Made by a program: the position numbers and the translations under genes. Below the pieces are notes generated by a model. The model searched no databases, was not told the DNA's origin, and saw nothing but the letters and a program-made list of their open reading frames with translations. This document shows, piece after piece, positions 25,959 to 34,389 of a stretch of DNA of 64,000 nucleotides. This DNA comes from Chondrocystis sp. NIES-4102 (lineage in GTDB: Bacteria > Cyanobacteriota > Cyanobacteriia > Cyanobacteriales > Xenococcaceae): the NCBI GenBank assembly GCA_002368355.1, contig AP018281.1:1426001-1490000 (forward strand). The letters run 5' to 3'. Numbering within the stretch: the stretch's first letter is position 1; every line of letters begins with the position of its first letter.

Positions 25959-26297
25959 TTATCCTTTAATTTCTGCTTGAAAAGCATCCTTATTTTCAAA
26001 AATCTCAAACGCTTTATCTAACTGCGTTAATTCAAACATAATACGTACAGAAGGAGCTAAAGAGCAAATACCAAATCTGCGTCCCAAACTTTCTGATAAA
26101 CGAAAAGCTTTAATCAAAGCCATTAAGCCTGCACTATCCATAAATTCCACCGCTTCCATATCGACTAATAAAGCGGAATCTACAGAAGATTTTACTTCAG
26201 TACTTAAACTTTCTAGAAATTCCGAGGCATTAGCTGCACTAACAAATCCTTCAGGTCGGAAAGTCTTAAACTCGGTACGTAGTTTTGTGCTACTCAT
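25959..26297 (-). CDS. STAS-domain anti-sigma factor antagonist
   Basis: A 112-aa single STAS domain. The phosphorylatable serine lies in EFMDSAGLMALI, the usual SpoIIAA-type position, so the protein can take part in partner switching with a serine kinase and PP2C phosphatase. It is not beside such partners here; the nearest set is at 44.5-47.3 kb. It begins MSSTKLRTEFKTFRPEG. Single gene with 556 bp of non-coding DNA upstream. Confidence 0.88.
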   Translation of the reverse strand: MSSTKLRTEFKTFRPEGFVSAANASEFLESLSTEVKSSVDSALLVDMEAVEFMDSAGLMALIKAFRLSESLGRRFGICSLAPSVRIMFELTQLDKAFEIFENKDAFQAEIKG

Positions 26298-26853
26298 TTT
26301 TATTGTTTCTCACTCTAGATATTACTTAAAAAATTTACTTTTATGTCCCCAGAATAATCGGTAAATTCACGATTATCTACTATTACAGACCTAACTTTAC
26401 AAAATCTTGATAAGAAGATGAAGTATTGCTAAATTTTGTTCCTAATGGTGTTTAAAATTAACTAGATTTAATGAGAAAACACACTTCTCTTAATTTGTCT
26501 TCTACACCTAAAACCATTTGTTAATTATTACCGATAATCAACACTATACTTTTATAATCAATTTTTAGCTCTTCTATATCAGGGAGATTACTGATCTTTA
26601 AATAAAACATCCGTATAAATCTGGTTATTGGTTGTCTTTAACATCGATTTATTATGGTTTAAGTTTCGTAAATAGTTGGTATTATAATTTACTGAATTTT
26701 AAAATAGTTACTTGCTTATCTTTAAATTTTATAGTAAATAAGGCTATTACATAAAAGTAAAAAACTAGAGGAAAATTATAACTATAAGCCAAATCATTAA
26801 TTTAAGTAAATTTTACAATTCTTTATTGTAATATAACTATAGTATTCATATAT
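26298..26853. other. AT-rich intergenic region
   Basis: 556 bp between two minus-strand genes. Very AT-rich with many stops in all frames; I see no gene, strong hairpin or known RNA. It must include the promoter of the STAS gene. Confidence 0.5.
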
Positions 26854-27240
26854 TTAAAACTTATCTAGATTTGCTTGCCAAACTTGTTGAATAAATTCAC
26901 TTAAATATTTTTGAGTAGGTATTTTAGAAGTAGATAATTCATGCGCATTATTAAATTCAGCCAAAAATTCAACTACTTCCATATCTAAAGCGGGTCTAAA
27001 CAAGCTAATTGGCCACAACAAATCAGAACCCGAACTGACATTGATTACTTGTCGAGAATCTTGAGACTGATTATTCTCATAATTTGTTGTGACTATACAT
27101 ACGGGTCTAAACCAACATAATTTTCTTTGAGGAAGCAATTGAATTACTTCACCGTAAAGGCAAGTATCTTGATGTGCCAAACAAAGAATTTGATTCACCT
27201 CAAAGTGTAAATCTGATTTACTGGAAACAATTTTATCCAT
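26854..27240 (-). CDS. Conserved-looking hypothetical protein
   Basis: A 128-aa soluble protein beginning MDKIVSSKSDLHFEVNQILCLAHQDTCLYGEVIQLLPQ in part. The pattern suggests a small N-terminal beta-barrel (LCLAHQDTCLYGEVIQ, KLCWFRPVCIV, DLLWPISLFRPALD), followed by a helical C-terminus. I recall similar cyanobacterial proteins without function. It lies 99 bp downstream of cysC on the same strand and may be co-transcribed. Confidence 0.65.
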   Translation of the reverse strand: MDKIVSSKSDLHFEVNQILCLAHQDTCLYGEVIQLLPQRKLCWFRPVCIVTTNYENNQSQDSRQVINVSSGSDLLWPISLFRPALDMEVVEFLAEFNNAHELSTSKIPTQKYLSEFIQQVWQANLDKF

Positions 27241-27339
27241 ACACAGTTTCTCAAGGAATAGTTAACAGACAATTAAGTTCTATATTTCTAATTCCTTATT
27301 TTAAAACTTTCGTCATGACCCAATGTGATGCGAGGCTGA

Positions 27340-27870
27340 CTAAGAAATATATCCCAATTCTTCTAATTTACTATATATTTTAGCAACACTTTCGTCTAAT
27401 TCTTCAACATCAGTACGACATTCAACTTCAGGATTAGTAGGTGGCTCATAAGGATCATCAATACCAGTAAACTGTTTGATTTCTCCTGCTCTTACTTTTT
27501 TATATAATCCTTTAACATCCCTTTCTTCACATACAGATATAGGAGCATTGACAAAAACTTCTACAAATTCTGATATATTGGCTCGCATTTCCTCTCGAAT
27601 AGAGCGGTATGGACTAATGACAGGGACTAAAACAATTATACCATTGCGTACCAGTAATTTAGCGACAAAGCCAATACGACGTATATTTGTATCTCTGTCT
27701 TCTTTAGAAAACCCTAAGTCTTTAGTTAAATTTTCCCTGATTTCGTCTCCATCTAAAACCTCTATTTGATATCCGTGGGATTTTAACTTTTCTGTCAGTG
27801 CTTCAGCAATAGTACTTTTGCCTGCACCACTAAATCCTGTAAACCAAACAGCAACTCCACGTTGATTCAT
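27340..27870 (-). CDS. cysC: Adenylylsulfate kinase
   Basis: A 176-aa APS kinase that phosphorylates adenosine 5'-phosphosulfate to PAPS, the substrate of PAPS reductase. Walker A GFSGAGKST lies at 12-20, followed by EVLDGDEIRENL, DLGFSKEDRDTNIRRIG, PVISPYRSIREEMR and the lid region DVKGLYKKVRAGEIKQFTGIDDPYEPP. Length matches stand-alone CysC without a sulfurylase fusion. Inorganic sulfate assimilation would complement the organosulfur island at 3-14 kb. Confidence 0.95.
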   Translation of the reverse strand: MNQRGVAVWFTGFSGAGKSTIAEALTEKLKSHGYQIEVLDGDEIRENLTKDLGFSKEDRDTNIRRIGFVAKLLVRNGIIVLVPVISPYRSIREEMRANISEFVEVFVNAPISVCEERDVKGLYKKVRAGEIKQFTGIDDPYEPPTNPEVECRTDVEELDESVAKIYSKLEELGYIS

Positions 27871-28007
27871 ATTTCGTTAATATTCCTTAATGTTTTTTTA
27901 TGCCTCTCAGTATTTTACTTGCTTAATTTATTTTTTTAATTTTTATAACAGAATATCAATAAATAAATTATGGCTACAATAAAAGTTACTGTTATGGTAA
28001 AGCAATA

Positions 28008-28484
28008 ATGAACCGCTCAGCTATTTTCCATTTAGCCATTCCCATTAACGATATAGTTCTTGCAAAAGAGTTTTATGCTGATAGCCTTGGTTGTCAAGTA
28101 GGAAGACAAAACAAGGTAGCAGTAATCTTTGATTTCTATGGTGTTCAGCTAGTTGGTCATCTTACCAATGAACCTTTGGTTAAGCAAGCAGGAATTTATC
28201 CTAGACACTTTGGCTTAATTTTACCTACTCAATCTGATTGGCAAGCAATATGCGATCGCGCTATCGAACAACAGCTTACTTTTTTTCAGCAACCTAAGTT
28301 ACGTTTTCCTCAGCAAGTTTTGGAACATTACAGTTTTTTTCTTGCTGATCCTTTTGATAATTTGTTGGAATTTAAATATTACAGTAATCCAGTAGTGATT
28401 TTTGACGCTCAAGAATTTAATTCTATCGGGGAAACTGTTGTCTCAGATTCAGTTTTAGAAGAAGCTGAAAGAGGTTTTAATTAA
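28008..28484 (+). CDS. VOC (glyoxalase/dioxygenase superfamily) protein
   Basis: A 158-aa vicinal oxygen chelate fold protein. It has the beta-alpha-beta start FHLAIPINDIVLAKEFYADSLG, a middle metal-ligand candidate His (HFGLIL) and the C-terminal LADPFDNLLEFKYY, where Glu is the usual last metal ligand. Such proteins act as glyoxalases, dioxygenases or resistance proteins; the substrate here cannot be inferred. No operon partner. Confidence 0.82.
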   Translation: MNRSAIFHLAIPINDIVLAKEFYADSLGCQVGRQNKVAVIFDFYGVQLVGHLTNEPLVKQAGIYPRHFGLILPTQSDWQAICDRAIEQQLTFFQQPKLRFPQQVLEHYSFFLADPFDNLLEFKYYSNPVVIFDAQEFNSIGETVVSDSVLEEAERGFN

Positions 28485-29460
28485 TAATTTTCTTCCCCTA
28501 ATATTTTTAATTTATTTTTATCTTAACTATCTGTTAAAGTTTTGTATCCATCCTCTTATTTTGGTTGCTGATTATAATAGACACAATGGATTTTTACAGT
28601 TGTGTCATAGTTGATAATAATCAAGTTTATTTCTCTAGTTATAATTGATTTTTTAGTATGTAATATAAAACCTAGAACTACAAATAGAGTTTAATTGATC
28701 TAGAAAATATCATTAAATATAATAAATAGATTAATTTTAAAAGTTATCAACGGCATCAGCTTCTGGTCTAACTATTATTTACAATAGCTTGAAACCAATC
28801 CCAAACATAAAATAAGGCAATTTATGAAATTATAGCCAGCAAGCGAATAAGATTACATAATTTATTTGATCAAGACAACATAATATTTTTGCTTCGTTAT
28901 TTAATATAAAATTTTAAATTACCAAATACAGATCAACGTGTTTTTAATCCTTGGGCTTAATATAATATCCAAATGATCACAATTAAATAAGCTTAAAACA
29001 AAACAATATAGACAGTAATTTTAGGGTAAAACTTAGGATGTAAGTAAGACAAAATTATAGATCAATTAACAAATACGAGGCAGTATATACCCAAGTAAAA
29101 CAACATATATAAAAAATAAATCAACAATAACTAAATATCCCTCACTCAAATTTGACCCGTATAGGGTGAGGGAAGCCACGAGATGTAAAATACCGATCTG
29201 CGCCTCACAGCTATATAACTTATTTAGCACTATGCAAAACAATATTAATCGACTTTTGACAACCACCTAATTTAGTAAAAGCTCACAATGATTTCCAGAT
29301 CAAAATAAAACAAATCGCCAAATAATAGAAAAAATTATAAAAATTACTGCTTGTAATCTTAATCACGAACCATATAATAGAAGTCAGACAAAAAATGTAA
29401 CAAAAATCAACAAAACAAAATACTTACCCAGGTACAGAAAAAAAATATAGGAGAAAGTTA
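28485..29460. other. Long AT-rich intergenic region
   Basis: 976 bp without a credible gene. One feature stands out: CCCTCAC (29139-29145) and GTGAGGG (29166-29172) are perfect arms around a loop that contains TCAAATTTGA and CCC-GTATA-GGG. Directly after comes GAAGCCACGAGATG, resembling the GAAGCCACGGGATT found at the palindrome in the MgtC-like gene. This may be a worn copy of the same kind of element. The last ~60 bp carry the promoter and the AGGAG ribosome site of the ABC-F gene. Confidence 0.45.
29139..29172. repeat. Nested inverted repeat in the 28.5-29.5 kb spacer
   Basis: Outer arms CCCTCAC and GTGAGGG; inner palindrome TCAAATTTGA at 29146-29155 and a CCC/GGG mini-stem. Not followed by a T run on the plus strand. 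Could be an RNA structure, a regulator site or a relic of a palindromic element. Confidence 0.4.
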
Positions 29461-31173
29461 ATGTTAAGACTAGAACATATTAGTAAAATTTACGCTACAG
29501 GGGAAGTTCTCAAAGATGTAACCTGGGAAGTTAAATCAGGAGAAAGAGTAGGTTTAGTTGGGGTAAATGGGGCTGGAAAATCTACACAATTAAGAATTAT
29601 CAATGGCGAAATAGAAGCAACATCAGGAGAAATAATTCGCCCTGCTAATTTAAAAATCGCCTATTTAACTCAAGAATTTGAAGTAGAACCCACAAGAACA
29701 GTTTATGAAGAGTTTTGGACGGTTTTTACAGAAGCGAACTTGATTCAACAGCAGATGGGGCAAATACAGCAATCGATGGAAACAGCCCAACCTGAAGAAT
29801 TAGAGAGGTTAATTGACAAACTAGATAAACTACAACGTAAATTTGAAGCCATAGATGGTTACAGTTTAGATGCTCAAATAGAAAAAATCCTACCAGAGAT
29901 GGGGTTTACTAGTGAGGATGGCGATCGCCTTGTTAGTTCTTTTAGTGGTGGTTGGCAGATGCGGATGAGTTTGGGAAAAATATTGTTACAAGCACCTGAC
30001 TTACTACTATTAGATGAGCCGACAAACCATTTAGATTTAGCAACGATTGAATGGTTAGAAAACTATTTACGGGGTATTAATACTCCTATGGTGATTATCT
30101 CCCACGATCGCGAATTTTTAGATCGTCTGTGTACCAAAATAGTAGAAACAGAAAGGGGTGTTGCCACAACTTATCTAGGTAATTATTCCGCTTATCTTCA
30201 ACAAAAAGCCGAAATTCGTTTAGCTCAAGGAGCGACTTACGAGAGACAGCAGAAGGAAATAGCCAAGCAGCAAGAATTTATTGAAAAATTCAGAGCTAGT
30301 GCAACTCGTAGTACTCAAGCAAAAAGCCGAGAAAAACAATTAGATAAAGTAGAATTAGTCGAAGCACCAATTGCTAGCTTAAGAACCCTAAAATTCCGTT
30401 TCCCCCCATCTCCTAGAAGTGGTAGAGAAGTAGTTAAGATTGAAGATCTAGTTCACACTTTCAATAACGACATCCTGTTTTTAGGAGCAAATTTAACCAT
30501 AGAAAGAGGCGATCGCATTGCTATTTTAGGCCCAAACGGCGCAGGAAAATCTACTCTTCTACGGATGATTATGGGGATGGAACAATTTGACGAGGGGAAG
30601 GTAGAATTAGGTAATCATAATGTTATCCCTGGTTATTTTGAGCAAAATCAAGCAGAAGCTTTAAACCTAGATAAAACTGTGATTGATACTATCCATGATG
30701 AAGTTCCAGAGTGGAAAAATGAAGAGGTTCGGACTTTATTAGGGCAATTTCTTTTCAGTGGTGAGACAGTTTTTAAACAAGTTGCAGCCCTCAGTGGTGG
30801 GGAGAAAGCCCGTTTAGCTTTAGCCAAAATGCTACTAACACCTGCTAACCTTTTGATTTTAGATGAGCCGACTAATCACTTAGATATCCCTGCTAAGGAA
30901 ATGCTGGAATCCGCCTTAAAAGATTACGATGGTACAGTAGTAATTGTCTCTCACGATCGCTATTTTATTTCTCAAGTTGCCAACAAAATTGTCGAAATTC
31001 GCGATGGAGAATTAATTGCTTACAGTGGAGATTATCACTACTATTTAGATAAAATTGCCGAAGAAGCGGAAAAAGCGCGACAAAAAGCCGAACTAGAGCT
31101 TAAAGAAGCCAAACAAGCTGCTAAAAGAGCTAAACAAGCAGAAAAGAAGAAAAGTAAATCTAAATCTAAATAA
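29461..31173 (+). CDS. ABC-F family ATPase (ribosome-associated type)
   Basis: A 570-aa protein with two ABC ATPase domains and no membrane part. Walker A sequences are GVNGAGKST (about 36-44) and GPNGAGKST (about 353-361); signatures are SFSGGWQMR and LSGGEKAR; both domains have LLLDEPTNHLD or LILDEPTNHLD. A ~75-residue helical linker lies between them, as in Uup, EttA and related translation factors. The C-terminus ends in a short Lys/Ala-rich helix (KEAKQAAKRAKQAEKKK), shorter than the coiled-coil DNA-binding arm of Uup. AGGAG precedes the ATG. A small gene follows after 20 bp. Confidence 0.92.
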   Translation: MLRLEHISKIYATGEVLKDVTWEVKSGERVGLVGVNGAGKSTQLRIINGEIEATSGEIIRPANLKIAYLTQEFEVEPTRTVYEEFWTVFTEANLIQQQMGQIQQSMETAQPEELERLIDKLDKLQRKFEAIDGYSLDAQIEKILPEMGFTSEDGDRLVSSFSGGWQMRMSLGKILLQAPDLLLLDEPTNHLDLATIEWLENYLRGINTPMVIISHDREFLDRLCTKIVETERGVATTYLGNYSAYLQQKAEIRLAQGATYERQQKEIAKQQEFIEKFRASATRSTQAKSREKQLDKVELVEAPIASLRTLKFRFPPSPRSGREVVKIEDLVHTFNNDILFLGANLTIERGDRIAILGPNGAGKSTLLRMIMGMEQFDEGKVELGNHNVIPGYFEQNQAEALNLDKTVIDTIHDEVPEWKNEEVRTLLGQFLFSGETVFKQVAALSGGEKARLALAKMLLTPANLLILDEPTNHLDIPAKEMLESALKDYDGTVVIVSHDRYFISQVANKIVEIRDGELIAYSGDYHYYLDKIAEEAEKARQKAELELKEAKQAAKRAKQAEKKKSKSKSK

Positions 31174-31193
31174 GCAAACGCTTAATTTTATAT

Positions 31194-31655
31194 ATGGAAT
31201 TGGAGCAACAACTAGCAGTATTAATTAGTGAAGCAGCAGATAATGGTATACCACCTGTAATAATTGAACAAGCGATCGCTCCAATTATCAAGTTATTTGC
31301 CCAACAACTAAAGCATTTAGAATATTATGTCCTACAAAATTTAGAATCAGACTGGGTATTAACTACTATTAGTAATTCCCAACTACAACAAGAAAAGCAA
31401 GTAATTTACGCTTTTGTATCGGTGCAGGATGCTGCTACTTTTCAAAGAAAAACTAATCCAGATTTGATTGCTGTGCCAATTTCTATTGTGCAGCTTTTGT
31501 TTCAATTGTTTTCTTTTGAGCAAGTCGATAGCATCATTTTTTTAGAGAATTCCCAAAACCTTAATCAAGCCAGTGAGGTAAAACGCAGTTATCTCGTCGA
31601 AGCAATTTCTCAGCAACTCCAACAATTAAATTCCCCTCCCAATAATCTTGCTTAA
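31194..31655 (+). CDS. Hypothetical protein downstream of the ABC-F gene
   Basis: A 153-aa soluble protein, helical N-terminus (EQQLAVLISEAADNGIPPVIIEQAIAPI in part) and a mixed C-terminal half. No known motif and no signal or membrane segment. It starts 20 bp after the ABC-F stop on the same strand, so the two are likely co-transcribed. I recall proteins of this form as cyanobacterial conserved hypotheticals, without certainty. Confidence 0.65.
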   Translation: MELEQQLAVLISEAADNGIPPVIIEQAIAPIIKLFAQQLKHLEYYVLQNLESDWVLTTISNSQLQQEKQVIYAFVSVQDAATFQRKTNPDLIAVPISIVQLLFQLFSFEQVDSIIFLENSQNLNQASEVKRSYLVEAISQQLQQLNSPPNNLA

Positions 31656-31852
31656 ATTAATTGGTACTTTTTATTGAAGTTATAAGCTTTGTTTGCAAAT
31701 TAATATTGATATTTATATCGAAACTAGATCTATTAGTCACTGATTCATCTATAGCTCGTTATAATGACACTTTGAACAGAGCTACCCTCAATACCGATTA
31801 AGCATTGAGATTTTAAGCCAGATATAAACAGTATCGCGACATTGTAAGATAT

Positions 31853-32398
31853 ATGTCTAACGCTCGTAATTTACACAATTTTTCCCAAGATTCTGGAGTA
31901 GATCTTTTACAGCAAGAATGGACACAATTTAATCGCTTTGATGTTGACGGAGAATATCCTTGTCCTGTTTGCCGTCATGGTAAAGTTTCCGAAATGCTGA
32001 TGATGGAAACCTTTGCTTGTAATTTTTGCCAGCATATTTTTACGGCAAATTTTGAAAAGCAATTATTAAAAATGGCAGATAGTCAACTACCATTAACTTG
32101 GTACTGGAATGGTAAAACTTGGAAAGGAATTCAACGAGAGGGAGCAGAAGTAGGTTGGGCTTATTTGCTATTTGCCATAGGGTTTATCTGTATTCCTACA
32201 TCCATTATCGGTTTAGGAACATACTTTTTCCCTCCCATAAGTGGTAGCTTCTTATCTTGGTTTCCTGTAGCTTGGACTATCCTAACTTTTTGTACTCATT
32301 TATTTTGCGTCATTTGGCTAATAATTGAATATTATCAGTTTCCAATTTTTCTTTATGTTAGAGCTTTGAGAAGAAAACTTTTACTCAGTGATAGATAG
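31853..32398 (+). CDS. Zinc-ribbon membrane protein
   Basis: A 181-aa protein. A zinc ribbon with Cys pairs CPVC (about 36-39) and CNFC (about 55-58) is followed by a WYWNGKTWKG segment and two membrane helices (about 104-124 and 138-160). It ends in a basic juxtamembrane tail. It probably sits in the cytoplasmic or thylakoid membrane with the ribbon in the cytosol. I know of no defined function; similar proteins occur in cyanobacteria. Confidence 0.7.
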   Translation: MSNARNLHNFSQDSGVDLLQQEWTQFNRFDVDGEYPCPVCRHGKVSEMLMMETFACNFCQHIFTANFEKQLLKMADSQLPLTWYWNGKTWKGIQREGAEVGWAYLLFAIGFICIPTSIIGLGTYFFPPISGSFLSWFPVAWTILTFCTHLFCVIWLIIEYYQFPIFLYVRALRRKLLLSDR

Positions 32399-32451
32399 TC
32401 TAACAATTAAACTCATTAAAACTAGAAATTTGGCGTTGTGCTGCATAACTT

Positions 32452-33981
32452 CTATTGCATTCGATCAATAGTACGATATTGAATAGCTTCTGCCAGATGG
32501 TGACTTTGTAAATGGCGATCGCCTGCCAAATCGGCAATAGTTCGAGATACCTTTAATACCCTATCCATCGCTCTAGCAGACAAACCAAGTTTACGAATAG
32601 CTGTTTCTAATAGGTTTCGACTACCATCATCTAAAATACAAAACTCTCGTAAATGAAGCGATCGCATTTGGGCATTGCAGCTAACGTTTGCTACTCCTTG
32701 AAAACGTGCTTGTGCTAATTGACGTGCAGCGATCACCCTGGCTCGAACTATGGCAGATTCTTCACCTGTAGTCTGTCTTGTCATTTCTTCTGGTTTGAGG
32801 CGGTTAACTGCCACTTGCAGGTCAATACGATCCATTAATGGGCCAGATAGTTTGGAAAAATAGCTTTCCCTCTGCCTAGGGGAACAACTACAATGTTGAA
32901 TGGAATCACCAAAATAACCACAGGGGCAAGGATTAGTACTAGCTATTAAAGTAAACTGAGCAGGAAATACTACGGATTGTCGGGTGCGAGAAATTGTGAC
33001 CAGACCATCTTCTAAAGGCTGCCGTAAATATTCTAAAACAGTCCGCTTAAACTCAGTCAATTCGTCGAGAAACAGCACACCTTTATGAGCCAAGGAAATC
33101 TCTCCTGGACGAGGATAACTACCCCCACCAACCAATGATGGGCCAGAGGCAGAATGATGAGGGCTACGAAAGGGTCTAGATCTAATTAATCTACCCTGAT
33201 CTTTTAATAACCCTGCTACCGAATGAATTTGTGAAACCTCTAAAGCTTCAGGAAAAGAGAGACTGGGTAATATCCCTGGTAAACGCTTGGCTAGCATAGT
33301 TTTGCCACTCCCTGGAGGTCCGACGAAGATCAAGTTATGTCCTCCTGCTGCTGCTATTTCTAAGGCTCGGCGAGCTTGAACTTGTCCTTTTACATCCCGA
33401 AGATTAGGTATCTGTTGCCAATCTTGTATATTATTATTCTCTGCTTCTGCCTCTACAGGTTGATATTTATTTGGGCAATTGAGAAAGTCCGCAACTTGTT
33501 TTAAACTACCAAATCCATATACTGCTAAATTTTTGACTACCGCAGCTTCTTGGGCATTACCCACGGGGACAATTAAACCTGCAATTCCCATTTTTTCAGC
33601 AGCAGCAGCAATAGGTAACACTCCTGATACAGATCTTAAAGATCCGTCAAGGGAAACTTCACCATAGAATAAATAATCTCCCAACAACTGCGGATCTACT
33701 TGCTCTGAGGCTGCTAAGATTCCTACGCTAATGGGTAAATCAAAACAAGGCCCTTCTTTACGTAGATCTGCGGGGGTAAGATTTATCACAATTTTACGCA
33801 CAGGAAAAGCAAAACCAGCATTCTTTAGTGCAGCCTTCACCCTTTCTTTTGATTCTTGTATTGCCATATCGGGTAAACCGACAATAGTAATTTTCGGCAA
33901 ACCTCCAGATACATCAACTTCAACCCCTACTTTAATAGCATCAATGCCAGCGATCGCAGCACTCCAAACCCTTGCTAACAT
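32452..33981 (-). CDS. comM: YifB/ComM-family Mg-chelatase-like AAA+ ATPase
   Basis: A 509-aa protein with the ComM order. The N-terminal Lon-protease-like (ChlI) domain shows VEVDVSGGLPKITIVGLPD, the central AAA+ domain has Walker A GPPGSGKTML and Walker B GVLFLDEL, a Cys-rich insert reads NPCPCGYFGDSIQHCSCSP and the C-terminal domain ends in HLAEAIQYRTIDR. ComM is a hexameric helicase that promotes branch migration during natural transformation. The symbol follows that homology. It stands alone. Confidence 0.9.
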   Translation of the reverse strand: MLARVWSAAIAGIDAIKVGVEVDVSGGLPKITIVGLPDMAIQESKERVKAALKNAGFAFPVRKIVINLTPADLRKEGPCFDLPISVGILAASEQVDPQLLGDYLFYGEVSLDGSLRSVSGVLPIAAAAEKMGIAGLIVPVGNAQEAAVVKNLAVYGFGSLKQVADFLNCPNKYQPVEAEAENNNIQDWQQIPNLRDVKGQVQARRALEIAAAGGHNLIFVGPPGSGKTMLAKRLPGILPSLSFPEALEVSQIHSVAGLLKDQGRLIRSRPFRSPHHSASGPSLVGGGSYPRPGEISLAHKGVLFLDELTEFKRTVLEYLRQPLEDGLVTISRTRQSVVFPAQFTLIASTNPCPCGYFGDSIQHCSCSPRQRESYFSKLSGPLMDRIDLQVAVNRLKPEEMTRQTTGEESAIVRARVIAARQLAQARFQGVANVSCNAQMRSLHLREFCILDDGSRNLLETAIRKLGLSARAMDRVLKVSRTIADLAGDRHLQSHHLAEAIQYRTIDRMQ

Positions 33982-34389
33982 GAATTAATATTAATTCACT
34001 ATTTATTTTCTTCCCTAGCCTATTCTTGAACGAGCTAATTAGCTAACCGCAAATTTACTGGTATTTACTACTGACATATATAAATAAAAACTACACAAGT
34101 AATAGTATTATCTGTAGTTGTGTCAAAGGCTTTTAATTATCAGTTGATATTTTCTTGTGGCTTTCGGGAACAATATGACAATAATCTAATAATCTAATGT
34201 TAAGGTTATTGGCGTTGATTGATCAGCTTCTTTGGTTTTAGTTGATGGTGTTTGAATATGTTGTAACAATTTAAAAGATAATTAGTTGATGCTTAAATGT
34301 TTAATTATCCGATAACATTTTGATAGAGAAGTTAGTTGCTAATTATGAAGAAAGTTTAACTAAATACCTAAGACAAATACGACAAGACG
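33982..34389. other. Promoter region between comM and the FHA gene
   Basis: 408 bp between divergent genes, AT-rich, with no credible gene. It must carry both promoters; I found no distinct operator or structured RNA. Confidence 0.45.

Noticed and set aside
29066-29266. 66-codon minus-strand frame in the long AT-rich spacer
   Set aside because: Hydrophobic by AT bias, no ribosome site, spans the nested inverted repeat and has no neighbours in an operon.
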